The notes below the pieces were generated by a model, which saw nothing but the letters and a program-made list of their open reading frames with translations, was not told the DNA's origin and did not search any database. The position numbers and the translations under genes were made by a program. A DNA stretch of 64,000 nucleotides from Streptomyces sp. Act143 (GTDB lineage Bacteria > Actinomycetota > Actinomycetes > Streptomycetales > Streptomycetaceae). Location: NCBI RefSeq assembly GCF_003143935.1, contig NZ_QFRX01000001.1, forward strand, positions 8,739,388 to 8,803,387, given 5' to 3'. Each line of letters opens with the position of its first letter. Position 1 is the first letter of the stretch. Positions 8,546 to 17,267 of this stretch are shown here, one piece after another.

Positions 8546-9723
8546 GCGCCGCCACCCACACCCGCCGGGCCGGCATCGTCAGCGCCCTCCTCGCCGCCTC
8601 CCTCGCCCTCGTCCCGGCCACCGCCGCGCACGCCGACGGCATACGCGCCAAGCAGTGGGCCCTCGACGCCATGCACACCCAGGAGGCCTGGCAGACCACC
8701 AAGGGCAAGGGCGTCACCGTCGCCGTCCTGGACACCGGTGTCGAGGCGGACCACCCCGACCTCGTCGGCAACGTCCTCGACGGCAAGGACATGGTCGGCT
8801 TCGGGGCGAGCCGCGGCGACGCCACCTGGGCCCGCCACGGCACCGCGATGGCTGGCATCATCGCCGGGCACGGCCACGGCTACGCGAACGGCGACGGCGT
8901 CATGGGCATCGCCCCGGAGGCCAGGATCCTCCCCGTCCGCGTGATCCTGGAGGACGGCGACTCCGCCCGCGGCAAGGCCCGCAACACCCGCGGCAACGCC
9001 CTCGCCGAGGGCATCCGCTGGGCCGCCGACCACGGCGCCGACGTCATCAACCTCTCCCTGGGCGACGACTCCAAGTCCGCCCACCCCGAACCCGCCGAGG
9101 ACGAGGCCGTCCAGTACGCCCTGAAGAAGGGCGTCACCGTCGTCGCCTCGGCCGGCAACGGCGGCGAGAAGGGCGACCACATCTCCTACCCGGCCGCCTA
9201 CCCGGGCGTCATCGCCGCGACCGCCGTCGACCGCTACGGCACCCGCGCCTCCTTCTCCACGCGCCGCTGGTACGCCACGGTCGCAGCCCCCGGCGACGAC
9301 GTCGTCATCGCCGACCCCGACCACAAGTACTACGAGGGGTGGGGCACGAGCGCGGCGGCGGCCTTCGTCTCCGGCGCCGTCGCCCTCGTCAAGTCGGCCC
9401 ACCCCGGCCTGACCCCCGCGCAGGTCAAGAAGCTCCTGGAGGACACGGCCCGGGACGCCCCCGTCGGCGGCCGTGACGACTCCCGCGGCTACGGCTTCGT
9501 CGACCCCGCCGCCGCCCTCAAGGCAGCCGCCCGCCTCGACCCGGAGGGCCTGAAGTCGGCGGCGTACGGGGAGCGTTACTTCGGCGCGGGCCCCGACGCC
9601 CCCGAGGCGGAGGACGACACCGCCGACTGGGCGGCTCCCCTGGCGGGCAGCGTCGGAGGCGTGCTGCTGGTGATGGCGGTGGTGCTGTGGCGGGGCCGCA
9701 GGGAACGGTACGACGGCTTCTAG
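8542..9723 (+). CDS. Mycosin-like membrane-anchored subtilisin (S8 serine protease)
   Basis: The 393-residue protein has a signal peptide (residues 1-33, cleavage near AHA-DG). Next comes a subtilase domain with all three catalytic residues: Asp64 in VLDTGV, His99 in RHGTAMAG and Ser270 in WGTSAAAAF. A C-terminal membrane helix (about 363-383) is followed by a short basic tail. This signal-protease-helix layout is that of mycosins of type VII secretion systems, but no EccC, EccD or WXG100 genes are visible here. It overlaps the preceding anchored Pro-rich gene by ATGA and ends 4 nt before a convergent gene. The GTS-AAAA pocket differs from the usual GTSMAAP. Confidence 0.9.
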   Translation: MSAATHTRRAGIVSALLAASLALVPATAAHADGIRAKQWALDAMHTQEAWQTTKGKGVTVAVLDTGVEADHPDLVGNVLDGKDMVGFGASRGDATWARHGTAMAGIIAGHGHGYANGDGVMGIAPEARILPVRVILEDGDSARGKARNTRGNALAEGIRWAADHGADVINLSLGDDSKSAHPEPAEDEAVQYALKKGVTVVASAGNGGEKGDHISYPAAYPGVIAATAVDRYGTRASFSTRRWYATVAAPGDDVVIADPDHKYYEGWGTSAAAAFVSGAVALVKSAHPGLTPAQVKKLLEDTARDAPVGGRDDSRGYGFVDPAAALKAAARLDPEGLKSAAYGERYFGAGPDAPEAEDDTADWAAPLAGSVGGVLLVMAVVLWRGRRERYDGF

Positions 9724-9727
9724 GACG

Positions 9728-10729
9728 TCACTGGGAGGCGGTGGTGGCGGCAGCTGACGCCGAGGCGTGCGTGCTCTCGCCCGCGAACACCGACACCGCC
9801 GCCCGCGCCGCCGACTCCACCAACGAGATCCCCTTCTCCTTCGTCGCGTTGCCGTTCGACAGCGCGACGACGAGATAGTCGTTCCCGTCCGCAGCGGTCA
9901 CCCGCCCGATGCTGTTGATGTCCCACAGCCCGGTCGTACTGCGCGGCAGCCAGCCGTTCTTGAGTGCCCACGAGGAGCCGTCGGCGGCGGCCGAAACCCC
10001 CCAGTGCTGGTCGGTGGCTATCTGCCCCATCAGCCCCTGGAGGTACTTCCGGGAGGTCTCGCTCAGCTTCGAGCCGTCCCCGAACACCTGCTGGAGCAGG
10101 GCGAGTTGATCGGCGGCCGTGGTCTGGGTCAGCCCCCACAGCATGCCGTCGCCGCCCTCGGTGCCGGTGAGCCCGAAGCGCTCGTTCGCCGCGTCCAGCC
10201 CCGCCGCCTTGCCGATGGCCCGCCACAGCGCCGACGCGGAGGCGTTGTCGCTGTTCTCGATCATTGCGGTGGCGTACGACTTCTCCGCCGCCGTCAGTGA
10301 GCGGTCCTCGTCCTGCGCCTGGAGCAGCAGCGCCGCCAGGATGTCGACCTTGACGATGCTCGCCGTGTCGAAGGCGGCGTCCCCGTACGTGGCGCTGTCG
10401 CCGGAGTCCAGGTCGAGCACGGCCACCGACACGTCCGCGTCGTCCGGCACGGCCACCGCGTCCAGCGCGTCGGCCAGCAGCCCGTCGTAGTCCACCGCGG
10501 GCACCGCCACGGGCTCCACCGAAGCCTCCTCGCTCGCCGCACTCGCCGCCGCGTCCGGCGACGCGGCCGACGATACGGGCCGGGCACCGGAGTGCGCCTG
10601 CGCCTTCACATAGACCGTCCCGGCGGCCGTACCGCCGACGACGGCCACGGAGGCGAGGACGGTGTATACGAGAGGGCGGCGCCGGGATGGGCGGGCGCGG
10701 CGGTTCCGGCGGGCTCTGGGGGACTCCAT
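9728..10729 (-). CDS. Exported class A beta-lactamase-like serine hydrolase
   Basis: The 333-residue protein has a basic N-terminus and a membrane helix (about 20-40) acting as signal or anchor, then an Ala/Ser-rich linker. The penicilloyl-hydrolase-like domain shows SIVK (Ser124, Lys127), SDN (160-162) and KNG (257-259) in place of KTG. The active-site serine family is therefore intact, but the third motif is altered. It lacks an obvious Glu166-type omega loop. A role in peptidoglycan metabolism or as a penicillin-binding relative is as likely as antibiotic resistance. Confidence 0.83.
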   Translation of the reverse strand: MESPRARRNRRARPSRRRPLVYTVLASVAVVGGTAAGTVYVKAQAHSGARPVSSAASPDAAASAASEEASVEPVAVPAVDYDGLLADALDAVAVPDDADVSVAVLDLDSGDSATYGDAAFDTASIVKVDILAALLLQAQDEDRSLTAAEKSYATAMIENSDNASASALWRAIGKAAGLDAANERFGLTGTEGGDGMLWGLTQTTAADQLALLQQVFGDGSKLSETSRKYLQGLMGQIATDQHWGVSAAADGSSWALKNGWLPRSTTGLWDINSIGRVTAADGNDYLVVALSNGNATKEKGISLVESAARAAVSVFAGESTHASASAAATTASQ

Positions 10730-10879
10730 GCCCGTGATGCTCGGGCCGCCGGCTGTGCGGACCGTTAGACGGACGTTAGATGTGTGTCAGGGAAATCTGA
10801 GATTCCCGTGAGGGCGGTCACGCGCGGGTTTCCGGCCCCGCACAAGGCCAGCAGCATCCCCCCTATAGGGTCGGTGACC

Positions 10880-11611
10880 GTGGCGAACAAGAACATTCCC
10901 GACCCCGGCTTCTCCGACGACGACGGCTCCGCCGACCCGCGGCTGAGCGCGGCGCTCGCCGCCTGGGCCGAGGACCGCACCGCCGTGGCACCCGTCCTGG
11001 AGGCACTCAAGGGCGCCCGGCTGCTCGTCCCCGTCGTGGCCGTGCTCGGCGAGGTCGAGGAGGACGAGAACGGACTGCGCCGCGAGAAGACCAGCGACAT
11101 GGCCGTGCCCACCCTCAAGGCCGGAGCCCGGACCGCCCTGCCGGCTTTCACCTCCACCGACTCGCTGTCCCGCTGGGACCCGGCGGCCCGCCCCGTCGCC
11201 GTGCCCCTGCACCAGGCGCTCCAGGCCGTCGCGCACGAGAAGGCGGACACCCTCCTGCTCGACATGGCGGGACCGGTGACCTTCGAACTGACGGGGCCGG
11301 CGCTGCTCGCCCTCGCCGAGGGCCGTACGACGGCCGACCCGCTCGCCGATCCTGCGGTCGTCGCGGCGGTACGGCAAGCGGTGGCCGCCGAACCGGCCGT
11401 GCTCCGCGCCCACCTCGGGCCCGGACAGGCGGACGGCACCCTGGCCCTCGTACTCGACCCGGCGGCGCCCCCCGCGGAGGCCGCCCGTGCCGTCGCCGAG
11501 CGGATCGCCGCCGACGAAACGCTGAGGGCCCGCCTGGTGCGCGGCCTCGACCTGGCACTGCTGCCGGCCACGGCCACGCCTCCGGGCGAGCCCCTGTACG
11601 TGCGCGGGTGA
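10880..11611 (+). CDS. SseB-family protein
   Basis: The 243-residue protein has the SseB N-terminal domain: ALKGARLLVPVVAVLGEVEE, then a TSDMAVPTL stretch and PVAVPLHQALQAVA. SseB-type proteins are widespread in actinobacteria without a settled function. GTG 10880 (reading VANKNIPD) is chosen with AGGG 9 nt upstream; GTG 10874 is an in-frame alternative. The sequence TATAGG at 10865-10870 could be a -10 element, which would make the transcript nearly leaderless. It is convergent with the DUF1844 gene. Confidence 0.8.
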   Translation: MANKNIPDPGFSDDDGSADPRLSAALAAWAEDRTAVAPVLEALKGARLLVPVVAVLGEVEEDENGLRREKTSDMAVPTLKAGARTALPAFTSTDSLSRWDPAARPVAVPLHQALQAVAHEKADTLLLDMAGPVTFELTGPALLALAEGRTTADPLADPAVVAAVRQAVAAEPAVLRAHLGPGQADGTLALVLDPAAPPAEAARAVAERIAADETLRARLVRGLDLALLPATATPPGEPLYVRG

Positions 11612-11623
11612 AGACGCGGGGAA

Positions 11624-12004
11624 CTAGCCGTAGATCGGGCCGGTGTACTTCTCGCCCGGCCCCTGGCCCGGCTCGTCCGGGACGATGGACGCCTCGCGGA
11701 ACGCCAGTTGCAGCGACTTCAGGCCGTCGCGCAGCGGGGCCGCGTGGAAGGAGCTGATCTCGGTCGCGCTGCCGTCCAGCAGACCGGCGAGGGCGTGGAT
11801 CAGCTTGCGGGCCTCGTCCAGGTCCTTGTACTTGTCACCCTCCTCGGTCAGACCGAGCTTCACCGCGGCGGCGCTCATCAGGTTCACGGCGACCGTCACG
11901 ATCACCTCGACGGCGGGGACCTCGGCGATGTCGCGGGTCATCTCGTCGAAGTCGGCGGGCGCGGCGGCGGGCGCGGGGGTGGACTCAGGAGGGGTGTCAC
12001 TCAT
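11624..12004 (-). CDS. DUF1844 protein
   Basis: The 126-residue protein matches DUF1844 (RDIAEVPAVEVIVTVAVNLM and KLIHALAGLLDG). This small actinobacterial family is often encoded next to infC, as it is here. The N-terminal 20 residues are Pro/Ala-rich. The ATG at 12002-12004 gives the full domain; longer in-frame extensions read into the intergenic region and are not supported. It is divergent from infC and shares its promoter region. Function is unknown. Confidence 0.88.
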   Translation of the reverse strand: MSDTPPESTPAPAAAPADFDEMTRDIAEVPAVEVIVTVAVNLMSAAAVKLGLTEEGDKYKDLDEARKLIHALAGLLDGSATEISSFHAAPLRDGLKSLQLAFREASIVPDEPGQGPGEKYTGPIYG

Positions 12005-12061
12005 GTCCCACACGATAGGGCCCGGGGCGTACCGCTCCGCACCGGGCCTGGTGCACACCGG

Positions 12062-12091
12062 TTCGCACCACCGCCGGGTTGCTGCTAACCT
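12062..12091 (+). promoter_or_regulatory. Probable infC operon promoter
   Basis: A TTCGCA (12062-12067), 18-bp spacer and TAACCT (12086-12091) fit a weak vegetative promoter. It lies immediately before the structured leader, so transcription would start near 12098. Confidence 0.4.
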
Positions 12092-12103
12092 TGTGTGACG
12101 ACC

Positions 12104-12391
12104 GGCTGGATACTCGCGTGTCCGGCCCACAAGTGGAGGCTCCGATCTCCCACCTGACCGCCCCCAGGGCGGCGGGTCACCCGGTCAGGCGGCCGCCATC
12201 GTTCCGTACGGACGATGGAGTCGCCCGAAATCGCGCCCCGCGATCATCGTGGCGGTGCTCCGGTAGTGCTTTGGAGCCCCCTCATGTGATCGTCCGGGGC
12301 ATTTTTTGTGCTTCGGTGCGGTTAGGTCCTACGAAAAGAGACGTACGCGGCTGTCCGCCAGACCGCCGTATGGTGCTACCGAGGAGGATCC
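12104..12391 (+). ncRNA. Structured 5' leader of infC-rpmI-rplT
   Basis: Roughly 290 nt separate the putative promoter from infC and contain no credible gene. They fold into consecutive hairpins: 12104-12113 with 12118-12127 (10 bp, one G-U), 12153-12160 with 12182-12189 (8 bp), 12196-12218 (11 paired with one bulge) and 12230-12235 with 12239-12244. The last stem, 12257-12261 with 12273-12277, shares bases with the attenuator that follows, giving mutually exclusive folds. IF3 and L20 autogenously control this operon in other bacteria, so a regulatory leader is expected. No specific Rfam class was assigned. Confidence 0.6.
12276..12307 (+). terminator. Attenuator-like intrinsic terminator in the infC leader
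   Basis: GCCCC (12276-12280) pairs with GGGGC (12296-12300), followed at once by a run of six T (12302-12307). A real T-tract is rare in this genome and supports Rho-independent termination upstream of infC. The left arm overlaps GGAGC of the competing hairpin at 12257-12277. Confidence 0.6.
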
Positions 12392-13057
12392 ATCAGCACC
12401 GAGCCCCGCATCAACGACCGGATTCGCGTTCCCGAGGTGCGACTTGTCGGTCCCAGTGGCGAGCAGGTCGGGATTGTCCCGCTTGCCAAGGCCCTGGAGC
12501 TTGCGCAGGAGTACGACCTCGACCTGGTCGAGGTGGCGGCGAACGCCCGCCCGCCGGTCTGCAAGCTCATGGACTACGGGAAGTTCAAGTACGAGTCGGC
12601 CATGAAGGCCCGTGAGGCGCGCAAGAACCAGGCGCACACGGTCATCAAGGAGATGAAGCTCCGGCCGAAGATCGACCCGCACGACTATGACACCAAGAAG
12701 GGTCACGTCGTCCGGTTCCTCAAGCAGGGCGACAAGGTCAAGATCACGATCATGTTCCGTGGTCGCGAGCAGTCCCGGCCGGAGCTCGGCTACCGACTGC
12801 TGCAGCGTCTCGCGGAGGACGTCCAGGACCTCGGCTTCGTGGAGTCGAACCCGAAGCAGGACGGCCGCAACATGATCATGGTTCTCGGTCCGCACAAGAA
12901 GAAGACCGAGGCGATGGCCGAGGCGCGCCAGGCGCAGGAGGCCCGCAAGGCCGACGCGAAGGCCAACCCTGGCAAGTCGCAGAACGCCGCGGAGGCCCAG
13001 GCCGACGAGGCTCCTGAGGCCGCCGAGGCGCAGGCCGAGGCTCCGGCCGAGGCGTGA
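12392..13057 (+). CDS. infC: Translation initiation factor IF-3 (apparent AUC start)
   Basis: The product is IF3, which binds the 30S subunit and proofreads start-codon selection. The conserved N-terminus (RINDRIRVPEVRLVGPSGEQ) is encoded upstream of the first canonical in-frame start, GTG 12437. Between the in-frame stop at 12323 and 12437 there is no ATG, GTG or TTG. A strong GAGGAGG (12381-12387) sits just before ATC 12392, giving a 221-residue protein. An AUC start parallels the AUU of E. coli infC, used for autoregulation, and the AUC reported for Myxococcus infC. Residues after about 180 form an Ala/Glu-rich tail usual in actinobacterial IF3. Confidence 0.92.
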   Translation: MSTEPRINDRIRVPEVRLVGPSGEQVGIVPLAKALELAQEYDLDLVEVAANARPPVCKLMDYGKFKYESAMKAREARKNQAHTVIKEMKLRPKIDPHDYDTKKGHVVRFLKQGDKVKITIMFRGREQSRPELGYRLLQRLAEDVQDLGFVESNPKQDGRNMIMVLGPHKKKTEAMAEARQAQEARKADAKANPGKSQNAAEAQADEAPEAAEAQAEAPAEA

Positions 13058-13101
13058 TCCCAGGGACGCGAGTCCCCAGGACGTAACCGATACAAGAGCG
13101 A

Positions 13102-13142
13102 CGCTCCACCCGTGCCCGGTTTCGCGACCGGGCACCGGAGCG
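13102..13142 (+). promoter_or_regulatory. Long hairpin between infC and rpmI
   Basis: CGCTCC (13102-13107) pairs with GGAGCG (13137-13142). Inside, GTGCCCGGT (13112-13120) pairs perfectly with ACCGGGCAC (13127-13135) around a 6-nt loop. It lies 24 nt before rpmI and could be a processing site, a partial terminator or an L20-binding mimic. Confidence 0.5.
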
Positions 13143-13166
13143 CCACCCAGAGGAGAGAACGGCGCT

Positions 13167-13361
13167 ATGCCGAAGAACAAGTCGCACAGCGGTGCCAGCA
13201 AGCGCTTCAAGGTCACCGGCTCCGGCAAGGTGCTCCGTGAGCGCGCCGGCAAGCGCCACCTGCTCGAGCACAAGTCGTCCCGCGTGACGCGTCGCCTCAC
13301 CGGCAACGCCGAGATGGCCCCGGGCGACGCCGCGAAGATCAAGAAGCTTCTCGGCAAGTGA
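13167..13361 (+). CDS. rpmI: 50S ribosomal protein L35
   Basis: This 64-residue, very basic protein has the L35 pattern (KNKSHSGASKRFKVTGSGKV and RRLTGNAEM). It is a small late-assembly component of the large subunit. GAGGAGA lies 6 nt or so before the ATG. It sits in the standard infC-rpmI-rplT order, between two intergenic hairpins. Confidence 0.97.
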   Translation: MPKNKSHSGASKRFKVTGSGKVLRERAGKRHLLEHKSSRVTRRLTGNAEMAPGDAAKIKKLLGK

Positions 13362-13414
13362 GGTCGGGCGCGCAGCGCCTGATCCACCTCCAGACCGGGA
13401 CCCCATCGATTTCC

Positions 13415-13440
13415 GGGCCGTGTGAGTCCAACCACGGCCC
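13415..13440 (+). promoter_or_regulatory. Hairpin just upstream of rplT ribosome binding site
   Basis: GGGCCGTG (13415-13422) pairs with CACGGCCC (13433-13440) around a 10-nt loop, ending 6 nt before the AAGGAG of rplT. Position suits translational control of L20, but that is inference. Confidence 0.4.
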
Positions 13441-13459
13441 CGCTACAAGGAGTTAACAA

Positions 13460-13843
13460 GTGGCACGCGTCAAGCGGGCAGTCAACGCCCACAAGAAGCG
13501 CCGGGCGATCCTCGAGCAGGCCTCCGGCTACCGCGGTCAGCGTTCGCGCCTGTACCGCAAGGCCAAGGAGCAGGTCACCCACTCGCTGGTCTACAACTAC
13601 AACGACCGCAAGAAGCGCAAGGGCGACTTCCGTCAGCTGTGGATCCAGCGCATCAACGCCGCTGCCCGCGCCAACGGCATCACGTACAACCGCTTCATCC
13701 AGGGTCTGAAGGCCGCGAACATCGAGGTCGACCGCAAGATCCTGGCCGAGCTGGCCGTGAACGACGCCACCGCGTTCGCCGCGCTGGTCGAGGTCGCGCA
13801 GAAGGCCCTGCCGGCCGACGTCAACGCCCCCAAGGCGGCCTGA
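13460..13843 (+). CDS. rplT: 50S ribosomal protein L20
   Basis: The 127-residue protein is L20, essential for early 50S assembly and, in other bacteria, a repressor of its own operon. Typical sequence is ARVKRAVNAHKKRRAILEQA at the start and LWIQRINAAARANGITYNRF in the middle. The GTG at 13460 has AAGGAG (13447-13452) 7 nt upstream. A short terminator-like hairpin follows the gene. Confidence 0.97.
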   Translation: MARVKRAVNAHKKRRAILEQASGYRGQRSRLYRKAKEQVTHSLVYNYNDRKKRKGDFRQLWIQRINAAARANGITYNRFIQGLKAANIEVDRKILAELAVNDATAFAALVEVAQKALPADVNAPKAA

Positions 13844-13875
13844 CGCTGCGCTTGGCCTAGGCCGACGTGAAAGTG

Positions 13876-13905
13876 CGGACCCGTGGGCTGCTGCCTGCGG
13901 GTCCG
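13876..13905 (+). terminator. Terminator hairpin after rplT
   Basis: CGGACCCG (13876-13883) pairs with CGGGTCCG (13898-13905) around a 14-nt loop. The tail TTGCGTTG is only mildly T-rich. Confidence 0.6.
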
Positions 13906-14001
13906 TTGCGTTGAGTGGCGCGGATGGGTTTGGCACCGCCGAATTCCGCCGTCGTGATTGATCGCCGTTGCGGCGGAAAACCGGTACCGAAGGTGAGTTG
14001 G

Positions 14002-14844
<843 letters not shown>

Positions 14845-14897
14845 TAGGGTGACCAGCTCGGGGGCCCCTCAGCCGTCGTGAGAGGTGGGGTACGGGG

Positions 14898-16007
14898 ATG
14901 AGTGTCGGGGCGAGCAGCGCACCGGGAGCACAGGCTGGTGAGCACGCCGCGCACGCCTGCGACCCCAACGACCTGCCCGACGGTCTCGTCGTCGCCGACG
15001 AGCAGGGCCACGTGATCTGTTACAACGCCGCCGCCGAGCGCATCACCGGGGTCCCCGTCGCCGAGGCCCTCGGGCAGCGGCTGGAGAAGGCCCTGCCGTT
15101 AGAGGACCTGGAGGGGCGGCGCTGGTGGCAGCTGACCGACCCCTACGGCGGACTCGCCATCCGGACCCGGCAGCCCGAGCGCAACCTGCTGCTCCCCGGC
15201 GGCCGTGAGGTCCTCGTCTCCGCCCGCTACGTCCGCACCGGACCCACCGGACCCGTCCGGCGGGTCGTCGTCTGCCTGCGCGACACCGAGGCACGGCGCC
15301 GCACCGAGCGCAGCCACGCCGAACTGATCGCCACCGTCGCCCACGAGCTGCGCTCCCCGCTCACCTCGGTCAAGGGCTTCACCGCCACACTGCTCGCGAA
15401 GTGGGAGCGTTTCACCGACGACCAGAAACGGCTGATGCTGGAGACGGTCGACGCCGACGCCGACCGGGTCACCCGGCTCATCGCCGAGCTGCTCGACATC
15501 TCCCGGATCGACTCGGGACGGCTGGAGGTGCGGCGGCAGCCCGTCGACATCGGGGCCGCCGTCGGGCGGCACATCCAGGCGTACGTCGCCGCCGGGCAGA
15601 CCGCCGACCGCTTCCTGCTCCGCGTGGAACAGCCGCTGCCCCCGCTCTGGGCCGACCCCGACAAGATCGACCAGGTGCTCAGCAACCTGCTGGAAAATGC
15701 CGTGCGCCACGGCGAGGGAACCGTCACGATTGACGTCACGCCCGCCGCGTCCCCCCGGGAAGGGGAGGACATCGGCACATCGGTCACCGTGAGCGACGAG
15801 GGGCCCGGCATCCCGGAGGAATCCATGAACCGCGTCTTCACCCGCTTCTGGCGGGGCAGCAAGCGCGGCGGCACGGGCCTCGGGCTGTACATCGTCAAGG
15901 GCATCGTCGAGGCCCACGGCGGCGTCATCACGGTCGGCCGCGCCCCCGGCGGCGGCGCCGAGTTCCGATTTACGTTGCCCGTGGCGGCCCCGGCGTATCT
16001 CACCTGA
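14898..16007 (+). CDS. Orphan PAS-domain sensor histidine kinase with TTA codon
   Basis: This soluble 369-residue kinase has a PAS domain at about residues 20-130 (DGLVVADEQGHVICYNAAAE). The HisKA domain follows with phospho-acceptor His149 in VAHELRSPL, then the HATPase domain with N-box LLENAVRHG, G1 DEGPGIP and G2 GTGLGLYIVKG. No membrane helix and no adjacent response regulator are present, so its partner is encoded elsewhere. Codon 68 is TTA (15099-15101), the rare leucine codon read by the bldA tRNA in Streptomyces, so translation may be developmentally gated. It stands alone between the methyltransferase and pheS. Confidence 0.92.
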   Translation: MSVGASSAPGAQAGEHAAHACDPNDLPDGLVVADEQGHVICYNAAAERITGVPVAEALGQRLEKALPLEDLEGRRWWQLTDPYGGLAIRTRQPERNLLLPGGREVLVSARYVRTGPTGPVRRVVVCLRDTEARRRTERSHAELIATVAHELRSPLTSVKGFTATLLAKWERFTDDQKRLMLETVDADADRVTRLIAELLDISRIDSGRLEVRRQPVDIGAAVGRHIQAYVAAGQTADRFLLRVEQPLPPLWADPDKIDQVLSNLLENAVRHGEGTVTIDVTPAASPREGEDIGTSVTVSDEGPGIPEESMNRVFTRFWRGSKRGGTGLGLYIVKGIVEAHGGVITVGRAPGGGAEFRFTLPVAAPAYLT

Positions 16008-16145
16008 GAGCCGGAGAGCGGCCCCACGGGCGCATTCGTATACCTCCACCCCGTTAGACTCGGCCTTTGGCACCTTTGTGTCCTGCGCACGGCCCTCAGC
16101 CGGTCTAGGGGACCTTCAGCCAGCCAATCGGAAGCACGGGAAGAG

Positions 16146-17267
16146 ATGTCGGCACCGAATAAGTCGTACGACCCTGTCGAGGTCGAGGCATTGAAGCCAG
16201 AAGAGATCGAGCGCATGCGGGACGAGGCGCTCGCCGCCTTCGCCGCCGCGGACTCCCTCGACGCGCTCCAGGAGGCCAAGGTCGCCCACACCGGCGGCAC
16301 CTCGCCGCTGGCCCTCGCCAACCGCGAGATCGGCGCCCTGCCCCCGCACGCGAAGGCCGCCGCCGGAAAGCTCGTCGGCCAGGCCCGCGGCGCGGTGAAC
16401 AAGGCCCTCGCCGGCCGCCAGGCCGAGCTGGAGGCGGAGCGCGACGCCCGCGTGCTGGTCGAGGAGTCGGTGGATGTCACGCTGCCGTACGACCGCGTGC
16501 CGGCCGGCGCCCGCCACCCGCTCACCACGCTGTCGGAGCGCATCGAGGACGTCTTCGTGGCCATGGGCTACGAGGTCGCCGAGGGCCCGCAGGTCGAGGC
16601 CGAGTGGTTCAACTTCGACGCCCTCAACATCGGCCCGGACCACCCGGCCCGCGGCGAGGCCGACACCTTCTTCGTGGAGGGCCCTGAGGGCGGCACCGAG
16701 TCCGGTGTCGTGCTGCGCACCCACACCTCGCCCGTGCAGATCCGCTCGCTGCTCGACCGTGAGCTGCCGGTGTACGTGATCTGCCCCGGCGTCGTCTACC
16801 GCACCGACGAGCTGGACGCCACGCACACCCCCGTCTTCCGCCAGGTCGAGCTGCTGGCCGTGGACGAGGGCCTCACCATGGCCGACCTCAAGGGCACCAT
16901 GGACCACATGGTCCAGTCCCTGTTCGGCGAGGGCATGAAGACGCGGCTGCGCCCGAACTTCTTCCCCTTCACCGAGCCGTCCGCCGAGATGGACATGGTG
17001 TGCTACGTCTGCCGCGGCGAGTCCGTCGGCAACCCCGACCGCCCCTGCCGCACCTGCTCCTCCGAGGGCTGGATCGAGCTCGGCGGCTGCGGCATGGTCA
17101 ACCCCAAGGTGCTCACCGCCTGTGGCGTCGACCCCGAGAAGTACAGCGGATTCGCCTTCGGGTTCGGCATCGAACGGATGCTGATGTTCCGCCACAACGT
17201 CGAAGACATGCGAGACATGGTCGAGGGTGACGTCCGGTTCACCCGGCCGTTCGGGATGGAGATCTGA
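16146..17267 (+). CDS. pheS: Phenylalanyl-tRNA synthetase alpha subunit
   Basis: The 373-residue catalytic subunit charges tRNA-Phe within an alpha2-beta2 enzyme. An N-terminal coiled coil (about 15-100) is followed by the class II core. Motif 2 includes LLRTHTSPVQIR-type sequence (about 197-206), and motif 3 is FGFGIERMLM (about 338-347). A Cys-rich insertion, CYVCRG...CRTC (about 286-303), is found in many actinobacterial PheS and could bind zinc. A -10-like TAGACT lies at 16055-16060. The stop overlaps the pheT start by 1 nt (TGATG), ensuring balanced subunits. Confidence 0.97.
   Translation: MSAPNKSYDPVEVEALKPEEIERMRDEALAAFAAADSLDALQEAKVAHTGGTSPLALANREIGALPPHAKAAAGKLVGQARGAVNKALAGRQAELEAERDARVLVEESVDVTLPYDRVPAGARHPLTTLSERIEDVFVAMGYEVAEGPQVEAEWFNFDALNIGPDHPARGEADTFFVEGPEGGTESGVVLRTHTSPVQIRSLLDRELPVYVICPGVVYRTDELDATHTPVFRQVELLAVDEGLTMADLKGTMDHMVQSLFGEGMKTRLRPNFFPFTEPSAEMDMVCYVCRGESVGNPDRPCRTCSSEGWIELGGCGMVNPKVLTACGVDPEKYSGFAFGFGIERMLMFRHNVEDMRDMVEGDVRFTRPFGMEI

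Noticed and set aside
8542..9723. Complete type VII secretion locus
   Set aside because: Only a mycosin-like protease and one anchored protein are present; no FtsK/SpoIIIE ATPase, EccD, EccB or WXG100 genes in the neighbourhood.
9728..10729. Antibiotic-resistance beta-lactamase
   Set aside because: The SxxK and SDN motifs are present but the third motif is KNG and no omega-loop Glu is evident; a housekeeping or cell-wall role is at least as likely.
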